Shown: piece by piece, positions 1-10,700 of the stretch
Numbering within the stretch: the stretch's first letter is position 1
Layout of the letters: every line of letters begins with the position of its first letter
NCBI RefSeq assembly: GCF_037042905.1
Contig: NC_087252.1
Span: 3,657,501 to 3,721,500, forward strand
DNA from: Lytechinus pictus
Taxonomy: Eukaryota > Echinodermata > Echinoidea > Temnopleuroida > Toxopneustidae
Reading direction: 5' to 3'
DNA: 64,000 bases
Notes under the pieces: model-generated
Databases searched by the model: none
The model's input: the letters and a program-made list of their open reading frames with translations, nothing else
Told to the model about the DNA's origin: nothing
Program-made: the position numbers and the translations under genes

Positions 1-540
1 TGCACATATGGTAATCCTCCTATCGAGCTAATCGGCCGTTGATGGGGTGCAGGAGACCCATGTGCAGGAGAATGTCTTGATGCACGCAGTTGCGGTAGCG
101 TGGTTTACCTACAGTTTGTGAACTAACAGAATGCAGTGCCACTGCAAGTAGGTCTGGGATCGGGCCGGCTGTTACGAGGCTGTAAATTAAACATGGGTAT
201 AATACCCCTTCGTACCTTTCTTTCGGTTTTTTCAGCGTTTCTGTCAAGTTAAAAGGATTCTTTTTTGGTTGCCAAAAAATAGGGGGGCCGGGGCCGGCTC
301 TGCCTCCCTTGGATCCGCGCCTGAGTTATCATTCCCAGGCAATTACAAACAATTCATATCAAACAAACAAATCATATCAGGTTATAAATTGAATGTGTAC
401 TGTTAGGGATTTGTGCTCCAATTGGCTCTCCATAGTTAAACCACAACTTTAAACCAGGGTTTAACTTAAACTCGAGTACAGAATACGGGCCTCTATATCA
501 AAGTTATTGGGAAAGTGGTTGTGTATTCGTAATTACTTAC
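1..540. other. P450 last intron, no gene seen
   Basis: Follows the exon 12 donor in transcript direction. I looked for the expected terminal P450 exon (a basic beta-strand segment ending in a stop) on the minus strand and did not find one. Contains a G/C-rich poly-G stretch near 281-300 resembling the dispersed repeats elsewhere in the window. Confidence 0.5.
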
Positions 541-1740
541 TTCCGTCTGTGCGCAGGTCTCAAAACGGAAGTTCTGAAGCACCCGCACAACCGCCATCTT
601 GGTTTCCATGAGAGCAAAACGCATACCGATACAATTACGAGGACCAGCACCGAATGGTTGCCAAGCGAATGGATGCTGTTTGGCTCGGGCCTCTTTGGTG
701 AATCTGCGGTAATGCGAGGGAATAACATAATAAGAAAATGTAACTTTAAACTTTGCATTTTTTCACTTAATTTGCTAAAAAGTCTCAGATAGCCTGCTCT
801 AAAAGAAGCAAACATAACGGAGACAAATCATTTCTCAAGATGTTTATATAAGCTGCAGAATTCTGATCTAGGCATGCCATATTGATGAGGCCTACTTGAT
901 CCTTATGTGTAAATGATTAAACATTCAAGTATAAAAAACATCTTTTAATTGTCTCATTGTGCTCACATCAAACTATAAAATATATATATTTGAGGAGCAA
1001 GCTTTCATACTTTTTAAACCTTTGGTCTTTTTGGACATTCTCAAGCCAAGTGGTAAACATGGTCAATGGCAGATGTCTATCTGGTTCATAGTGATCTGAT
1101 CATTGGACATCAAGCAGCTCATGTTAATCGTATTACTCATCACTTGGCTTGGAACCCACGATACCCTGATTGCTAGGAGAGAGTCATAACCACTAGACCA
1201 CTACGTTTCCAAAAAAGAAAATGATATTACCTTTCTGGATCAAACTTCTCTGGATCTGGCCAGTACGTGGGATCGCGATGAATGTTGTAAATTGGTATGA
1301 AGACCTGAGTGCCCTTCTCAATCTTGAAACCGTTATGCTCAAATGTCTCGTGACACATCCGGTTCGAACTGTGGTAATGGCGTAGAACAAAAACGTTTGG
1401 TTGACAAGGTAAAAAAAGGCATCCTTTATCATTTTTTAAGGAATTACAGGAAGCACAATCAGCATATCATCTAGACTTATTTATTCTATAAAAGGTTGCA
1501 TAAAATAGACCAAACTCACATAGCAGCGGGAGGAAACAGCCGAAGCGTTTCACAGACTACTTGATCCAGGTAAGGCATGGTTGCAATTGACTTATACCCG
1601 ACACTGTCGCGTGAGGGCGTCACCTCGTCAACCTCTAGGATAAGTTTCTCCTGGATGTTGGGATTCGTTGACAAGGCGTAGAAGATGTACCCCAGGAGAG
1701 TGGTGGTTGTCTCGGCTCCAGCGGTGAAGAAAATTAGCAT
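541..1740 (-). CDS. P450 exons 10-12: catalytic core (I-helix, ExxR, heme Cys)
   Basis: Exon 10 (1520-1740) begins with the I-helix [11 protein letters not shown], which keeps the conserved acidic-Thr pair, and ends with [11 protein letters not shown] (ExxR motif). Exon 11 (1231-1368) codes for the beta-sheet 1 return and the [17 protein letters not shown] meander (PERF-type). Exon 12 (541-703) codes for the heme-binding loop and L-helix, ending in a clean GTAAGT donor at phase 0. Intron 9, between this block and exon 9, is 6.7 kb and carries both foldback elements. Confidence 0.92.
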
Positions 1741-4700
1741 CTGTAAATGTGACAAAACGTGTATGTCATATAAATTGCATGACATCGAATTTAAATGTAC
1801 AATGTCGTTTTGTGGCATCCCTGGCGGCAGTAGCGGACTGTGACCCGGAGGAGACAAAGCATTGGAGGGGCACTGTATTGTTTGTGAACAATGCTGTGCC
1901 CCCCCCCCCCCCCCCAATGCTTTGTCTTTTCCGGGTCACGGTCCGCCACTGCCTGGCGGTGACACGACATTTGCTCCTGTGACAATGGCTCCGGTCTTAA
2001 TTTCGTGTAAGATGTAGGGTTAGGGCTGCAATAGAGTTTGTATGTTAGGTTTAGAGTCAGGTTTAGAGAAGTGTATAGTGTTAAACCAAGGGCTGAATTT
2101 GGTCCTTCGATTAGTGTGTGGAATTTAGAACGGAGGAAATGCCATGGAACCTCTCCGGCAAGGTGCTGTTCCAGTTCTTACCTACACTTCCTGTCTCCCG
2201 ATACCATGCCTGCTTCGTCCAGTAGTAAGGAGTTATGACGGTACATTACGCCCAGGTAGAGTCAATATAATTATCAAAGCTCTTACATGGTACGAATATA
2301 TGAGGCGCCGAATGTTCCAATATTATATAGAACAATTATTTGTTATATAATCATTATTTATTAAATAATAACTATTATTTATATATAATTTACATTTTAT
2401 TTATAAATAACTACTATTATATAAAATATCATTTCTAATTATTTATAAATAATTGCAAGTAATACTTCATTATTTGTAAATAATAATAGTTCGACATTCC
2501 ATTATTTACAAATAATGATTATTTGTTTTTCATTATTTATAAATAATGATTATTTGTTTTTCATTATTTATAAATAATGATTATTTGTTTTTCATTATTT
2601 ATAAATAATGATTATTTGTTTTTCATTATTTATAAATAATGATTATTTGTTTTTCATTATTTACAAATAATGATTATTTGTTTTTCATTATTTATAAATA
2701 ATGATTATTTGTTTTTCATTATTAATAAATAATGATTATTTGTTTTTCATTATTTACAAATAATGATTATTTGTTTTTCATTATTTATAAATAATGATTA
2801 TTTGTTTTTCATTATTTATAAATAATTTGTTGAGTTTTCCATTATTTATAAATAATGATTATTTGTTAAATAATGAAAACGTCTACTTCATTATTTATAA
2901 ATAATTTTTTCGAGTGCACCATTATTCTCATTATTTATAAATAATCATTATTTAATGTTCGAGTTTTCCATTATTTATAAATAAAGATTATTTGTTAAAT
3001 AATGAAATATCTACTTCATTATTTATAAATAATAAGTTTGTTTCAATATCCCATTATTTATTAATAATCATTATTTATAAACAATTTTTACAGTTTGCCA
3101 TTATATACAAATAATCATTATTTATATACAAATAACCATTATTTATTAAATAATGCCATTATTTATTAAATAATGCCATTATTTATTAAATAATGGAAAA
3201 CTCGCTATAACATGCAAATGTGGGACCGCCCATGATATGAATATTCATGATGCGATTTCCTTTTTCGTGATTTTTCTTCACAAATTTTTGTCCATTTCCT
3301 CTTCATAATGACATTTCTTGAAGCAATTTTCTAGGGATATGGTCTGATTGTAATATTCTTCATTTCTATGTAACTTCGTCTTCGTAGAAATATCAAAAAG
3401 TGTAATTTTATACGATTTTTCCTACAGTTCACAATCCCCATAGGCGCGCGTGTATCGTAGGGACAACCGGTGAATCGACGGAGTGCTCTTCATCGAAATA
3501 CTACGTTGGTTGGTCCCCGGAAGTGGCGGGCGGAATTTAGCCCGAATCCTCGATGGAAGTCGATCAAGTGCATATGAGCTGAGAGAGTGAAATATCAGTG
3601 TACTTGTACAGGCCCTTCTACTTTTTATAAATATTTCTTGTTGCTTTTTTTGTTAAGTTAATTTTTCCTGGTGTAGAGATAAGTTTCAGTTCTAATAATG
3701 CACTTCAAATACATTTTGGAGTGTCTGTTTGAGGCGTTTGGGGCGATTTCACCCTGGCCCCAAAATGCTCGCAACGACAATACGGGGGCATGATGACCTC
3801 TAAATTTTTAAAAACTTATTTTTCTATTGAAAATTATCACAAAATTCACCAAAAGTGTGCACGAAAGCCTTCGTATTTCACTTTTAAAACTCCAAAAAGT
3901 GCCCAAATGACAAGCTTGGTCGCTTCGCTGTGTCGCTTTCAACTTGAGAACGTTTACGCGTCTGCTTCCCCCCCCCCCCCCACCTCCTCCGAAAGAAATT
4001 CTGTATACGGCCATGCTCTAAAGAGCCTGGCACATTGATTTATGTATACTTTCATTTTCATTATTTTTATCTCATTATCAACATGGCCTTACGCAGAATT
4101 TTTTCCAGGGGGGCCGGGGCCGGAGCATGACCGTAGACGCGCGTAAACTTTCTCAAAAAAATCTTGAAAGCGAGACAGCGACGCGACCAAGCTCAAATTA
4201 CAAGCTTGGTCGCTTCGCTTTTTCAAGATTTTTATGAGAAAGTTTACGCGCGTCCTGCTCCCCCCACCCCCCCCCCCCCCCCCCGGAAAAAATTCTGCAT
4301 AAGGCCATGATGATAATGAGATAAAAATAATGAAAATGAAGTATACATAAATCAATGTGCCAGGCTCTTTAGAGCATGGCCGTATACAGAATTTCTTTCG
4401 GAGGAGGGGGGGGGGGAAGCAGACGCGTAAACTTTCTCAAGTTGAAAGCGACACAGCGAAGCGACCAAGCTTGTCATTTGGGCACTTTTTGGAGTTTTAA
4501 AAGTGAAATACGAAGGCTTTCGTGCACACTTTTGGTGAATTTTGTGATAATTTTCAATAGAAAATAAGTTTTTAAAAACTTAGGGGTCATCATGCCCCCG
4601 TATTGTCGATGCGAGCATTTTGGGGCCAGGGTGAAATCGCCCCAAACGCCTCAAACAGACACTCCAAAATGTATTTGAAGTGCATTATTAGAACTGAAAC

Positions 4701-7700
4701 TTATCTCTACACCAGGAAAAATTAACTTAACAAAAAAAGCAACAAGAAATATTTATAAAAAGTAGAAGGGCCTGTACAAGTACACTGATATTGCACTCTC
4801 TCAGCTCATATGCACTTGATCGACTTCCATCGAGGATTCGGGCTAAATTCCGCCCGCCACTTCCGGGGACCAACCAACGTAGTATTTCGATGAAGAGCAC
4901 TCCGTCGATTCACCGGTTGTCCCTACGATACACGCGCGCCTATGGGGATTGTGAACTGTAGGAAAAATCGTATAAAATTACACTTTTTGATATTTCTACG
5001 AAGACGAAGTTATATAGAAATGAAGAATATTACAATCAGACCATATCCCTAGAAAATTGCTTCAAGAAATGTCATTATGAAGAGGAAATGGACAAAAATT
5101 TGTGAAGAAAAATCACGAAAAAGGAAATCGCATCATGAATATTCATATCATGGGCGGTCCCACATTTGCATGTTATAGCGAGTTTTCCATTATTTAATAA
5201 ATAATGGCATTATTTAATAAATAATGGCATTATTTAATAAATAATGGCATTATTTAATAAATAATGGTTATTTGTATATAAATAATGATTATTTGTATAT
5301 AATGGCAAACTGTAAAAATTGTTTATAAATAATGATTATTTATAAATAATGGGATATTGAAACAAACTTATTATTTATAAATAATGAAGTAGATATTTCA
5401 TTATTTAACAAATAATCTTTATTTATAAATAATGGAAAACTCGAACATTAAATAATGATTATTTATAAATAATGAGAATAATGGTGCACTCGAAAAAATT
5501 ATTTATAAATAATGAAGTAGACGTTTTCATTATTTAACAAATAATCATTATTTATAAATAATGGAAAACTCAACAAATTATTTATAAATAATGAAAAACA
5601 AATAATCATTATTTATAAATAATGAAAAACAAATAATCATTATTTGTAAATAATGAAAAACAAATAATCATTATTCATTAATAATGAAAAACAAATAATC
5701 ATTATTTATAAATAATGAAAAACAAATAATCATTATTTGTAAATAATGAAAAACAAATAATCATTATTTATAAATAATGAAAAACAAATAATCATTATTT
5801 ATAAATAATGAAAAACAAATAATCATTATTTATAAATAATGAAAAACAAATAATCATTATTTGTAAATAATGAAAAACAAATAATCATTATTTATAAATA
5901 ATGAAAAACAAATAATCATTATTTATAAATAATGAAAAACAAATAATCATTATTTATAAATAATGGAATGTCGAACTATTATTATTTACAAATAATGAAG
6001 TATTACTTGGAATTATATATAAATAATTAGAAATTATATTTTATATAATAGTAGTTATTTACAAATAAAATGTAAATTATATATAAATAATAGTTATTAT
6101 TTAATAAATAATGATTATATAACAAATAATTGTTCTATATAATATTGGTACATTCGGCGCCTCATACGAATAATAAAAATAATATTAATTGAAATAAACA
6201 TTATAACATTTTTTCAGTTCTTAAAGGAGAAATATATTGATTATGAATATGGCCTTATTATACATCAGTGGAAAGTTCATGATGTGGAGATTATCATTTG
6301 GTCATTCAAAAATAACGAAAGTAATACATAAGGTGGAAATCGCCAATTAAAAAGCGCTAAAATGCCTCTCCGAAATACGCCTCCCAGCGGTCTCTGAATT
6401 GACTCGAATTTGATGACGTGTATGAGTGTACGAGAGACGTGATTGGCTCTCCCACGTCAAGCTCCATTGCATTCAAAACCTGTTGCGAGGGTACGTTTTC
6501 TCCACACTGTCACTGAATACTTCGATGACGAAATGAAAGAAAACCCAGAAGTTTATCTAGATTTTGGATTTTCAAATTGATGATTTAGAAGATGAAGAGA
6601 ATGATGATGAAGTTTCAAACTCTAGTGACGTGGATGGAGGTAAATTAGGGGAATTACGCCTATGATGATGAGTCGGACAATTCAACTTGCATGCCGATTC
6701 GCTACCAACTCATGCAGCTGCTAGTGCTAGCTGCACGTACCGCGGGCCAAAATAAATCCATGAAAATGAATTCCAGCCTGACCATCTAGACAGAGTCTCT
6801 TCCCTCATTTACTCTAAAGAAGAAAAATAATGATATAACTGTATTTACAAATAAGTGAATACATCCGAATCTGAAGGCAAATCAACTCAACGAATAGCAG
6901 CAGACGATATGCACCGAAGATAATCTTCACGTGGCTGGGATAAATTGTCACTCGTTCTGTTAGATATAATTTCTATCTCATTATTTTGACAAAATTACGA
7001 GACTCGGGGAATTATTTATCTATATAAAAATATGGTAACACCTCGTACTATTTTTAAATCACGATAAAACCTTTTTTGAAGCAAAAAGTTGAGGTAAATT
7101 AGAATTAGATGTAAAAGATCATCCCCAACATGCGTAGCTCGTATGTAAAGAAACCATCACAAACACACATTGCTTGCTCGCTTTTGGCTGAGCTGAGAGA
7201 GTACGGAGTGTTGCACAGCTCTCAACCACTGATCTCTCCACTAGGGGAGAGATGATCAGTGCTCTCAACCGGCATTTTGGATGGTTTGTTTACAATCACA
7301 TACGAGCTACGCATGTTGGGGATGATCTTTTACATCTAATTGTAATCTACCTCAACTTTTTGCTTCAAAAAAAGTTTTATCGTAATTTAAAAATAGTACG
7401 AAGTGTTACTATATTTTTATATAGATAAATAATTCCCCGATATTCCTAATTTTGTCAAAATAATGAGGTAGAAATTATACCTAACAGAACGAGTGACAAT
7501 TTATCCCAGCCACGTGAAGTTTATCGTCGGTGCATATCGTCTGCTGCTATTCGTTGAGTTGATTTGTCTTCGGATTCGGATATATTCACTTGTTTGTAAG
7601 TACAGTTATATCATTATTTTCCTTCTTTAGAGTAAATGAGGGAAGAGACTCTGTCTGGATGGTCAGGCTGGAATTCATTTTCATGGATTTATTTGGCCCG

Positions 7701-10700
7701 CGGTACGTGCAGCTAGCACTAGCAGCTGCATGAGCGAATCGGCATGCAAGTTGAATTGTCCGACTCATCATCATAGGCGTAATTCCCCTAATTTACTTCC
7801 ATCCACGTAACTAGAGCTAGAAACTTCATTAATTTTCTCTTCATCTTCAAAATCATAAATTTGAAAATCCAAAATCTAGATAAACTTCTGGGTTTTCTTT
7901 CATTTCGTGATCGAAGTATTCAGTGACAGTGTGGAGAAAACGTAACCTCGCAACAGGTTTTGCATGCAAGTGGAGCTTGACGTTGGAGAGCCAATCACGT
8001 CTCTCGTGCACTTATACACGTCATCAAAAAAACCCAATTTCGCGGACGTAATTGTGCGTGTTTGAAGCATTCAGAGAGAGAACTTTAAACTATCAATTAA
8101 GTGAGTTTCATCGGTCTCCATGATAAATGATGTACACCATCGTGTTCTTCTTATTTTCCCCTTTAATTTGATATATAATTCTTTATTTTTATGATTTTCA
8201 ATATATTTCTACTTTAAAAAAGAGGTAGAGCGTAGAAGAATAACCAAGTACGAAAATATGCATTTATTTGGTAGACAGTGGCAAAGGAAGAAAGTGAGAA
8301 GTGGGGGAGTTGAGAGTCGAGGGGTCTGGAAAAAATAAATGCAAATTAACGAAACAAAATGGTTTGATTTTGCCAATTAAAGATTTTAGCCACCCCCCCC
8401 CCCCCCCTCGATTCCACTAAGGCACACGCACCTGTCCAAACACTTCCTGATCAGTGAGTGGCGCCCTCTTGCCCAGACTGTTGTTGGTGTGATAATGGAC
8501 ATCGTGATGCTTATCTAAATCAGCATGGATGTCATCCTCGTCTTCCTCTACAGGGGTGCTAGCTTTGTCATCTTTGTTTTCCTTCTGGGCATCAAGTAAC
8601 AGTTGCAGGAAATCTACCCTCTGTGTTTTGAATCGTGAAAAGAAAAGATTCATTCATATATTTCATTTCATCTTTATTTTACAAGCCAATCAAAATAGGC
8701 TGACAAAAATAACACAAATGCAACATAACATTTCAATGATCATGTGCATAAAGACGTAGCAGCTAATCACCGATATGATAAATAGATAAATATCAAAATA
8801 AACTAAACATCACTGTAGAAAACAATACAATTGTATTCTAAAATGCAAAGCTTGTGGGGCACACCTAGAGGTTGAAAGGCCTGCAGGCAGGGCAGCCTGA
8901 AATAAGAAAAGACAGCAATTAAAGAGAAGAACATAGGGATGGAGCTCTAGACTGAAATAAAAAGATAGTCATTAATGATGTTGCATGAATCTTACGTTCA
9001 ATGTACGTCCCTATATCATGAGTAATTTTGCTTTGCAAGAAAGTTAGATGCAGTTGATCGAAAATCAACAACAAATTTTAGTTTGATGAAAGGGAATTGC
9101 GCTATATTTGGAATTGAATGTATATTTCTTGCAACGCCCAAATATTCATTGCCAATATTGTAATTATAGATGTCGTCATCATTTGCCACCAGCATTAATA
9201 GGATTCATCACGTCATCACTATCACCATAATCAACACCAGATTCATCAGTACCTTCATCATCGACATCTCCTTTATCATTCTCCTAGTCGTCATCGTAAC
9301 CATCACAATCATATCATAAGGTACCTCAACTCAGTGTTCGGCCATAATAGCCTGTTTTCCCATCACCATCATCAAACAGCTTCAAAACAGAAAGGCAAGG
9401 GATATACCTTAGAATTTGCATCAGGCGTTGCCTGTCTCCTTATGCTGACAACCTTCTTGTTAATGTCCTTGAAGAAGTCAAGCACATCGACAGGGATCAA
9501 AGTTGCGATCCTAAAACGGGCCATCAGTCTTCCCAGAGGAGGAATAAGACCTTACAACGTAAATAGGAAAAAGAATCATAACATTCTGAAGGTGACGTTG
9601 TAGCTGGAATGCAGGGGATAGCAAAACGTATGGTGATCGATTCTCCAAGTCTTAAACAATTTGGTGTCAGGCGGGAGAGCGATTTATCACCATTGCTATT
9701 CATATAATCAGCTGTTGTTGTTTTTTATATAAACAGTTGCACAATAATAATAATATAAATACAGTATCCGCACCACTGCTGGTCAAAGTGCTAACCTACG
9801 GTATATGTTGTCTTAACGGTTTTCGAACTCTGAATTTTTATAAAACATTTACCTCTTTGGATACATTAACAAGTTAAAATACTTTCACATATATTATTCT
9901 TGTGGGACACATTATACCTCCTATGATAAAGAGTGGGTTCTTGAAGTCAAATGAGAAGGCTCTTTTCGCGTTCTTCACAAATGGGTTATCAGGATCGGAC
10001 TGTGAGTCGATGTCAAGACCAAATGCGCAGCTTCCAACAGTGTCCATGACGAAAGATCCAAAAAGTCTGCAAGAAAATAAGTACATCTCATGAAGAAACC
10101 CAATAATATCATGAGCACCCCCCCCCCCCCAACCATGCCAACCTCCCCGTTCCCATTTGTTTCACGCTCAATTTGTTTATTGTCAATTCACAGGAGTGGA
10201 CATTGGTCATCTTCAGAATTCAAATTTGAAGAACATTTTAGTCTTGGTAGAGAATAAGGCGTTCCTGGAAATGAGTCAATACCTAGCATTAACATGTACG
10301 TTATATGTATCCTAAAGTATTTCAGAATTCTATCGAACCGAAATATACTGAGAATGCCATTTTCTGCAATATTTTCGACGATTTTAGTTGGATTATGAAA
10401 ACTCACTGTTGACATTCGATGCATCCCTTTTCTTTCTGTTGGTTGCCGATGTGTTTAACCAAGAAATCAGCGTTGGCGTTTATGAGACTTGACATCTAGG
10501 AATCAAGAAGAAAAAAGAAACTAAACGAATAAAGGTTTGAATGTCAAATTACAAATTTATGTTCGTATGTGGGTCTCCCTCTACTGAATGCTGAAGACCT
10601 AGCCCAGGGTAGAACTGAATGGAAAAGGATCACCCGTAGGAGAGCAAAGGGACACACCGTCCTATGCACCTAAGTCATGTAAGTCAGTCAAGTAAGTCAG

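Larger units (their letters stand above)
2299..6166. mobile_element. Foldback (long inverted-repeat) transposon, 3.87 kb
   Basis: Two arms of about 1.9 kb are near-perfect reverse complements around a centre near 4200. Outer ends are TATGAGGCGCC at 2299-2309 and its complement at 6156-6166, flanked by CGAATA (2293-2298 and 6167-6172). If the outermost TA is counted as target, the duplication is the 8-mer TACGAATA (2291-2298, 6165-6172). Each arm has an outer AT-rich zone made of 31-bp tandem units containing the palindrome CATTATTTATAAATAATG. An inner unique zone of about 1 kb and a GC-rich core with poly-C follow. No coding region is evident. The architecture resembles foldback families such as the TU elements described from sea urchins (known family; membership is inference). 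Confidence 0.93.

Noticed and set aside
20-247. Candidate final P450 exon on minus strand
   Set aside because: The acceptor-like TTTACAG is followed by LVTAGPIPDLL, which does not resemble the conserved P450 C-terminal strands, and no suitable stop follows.
2516-2830. Regular 31-bp direct repeats looking like a CRISPR array
   Set aside because: Units are contiguous with no unique spacers, are AT-rich, and are mirrored at 5585-5965 as part of a eukaryotic foldback element.
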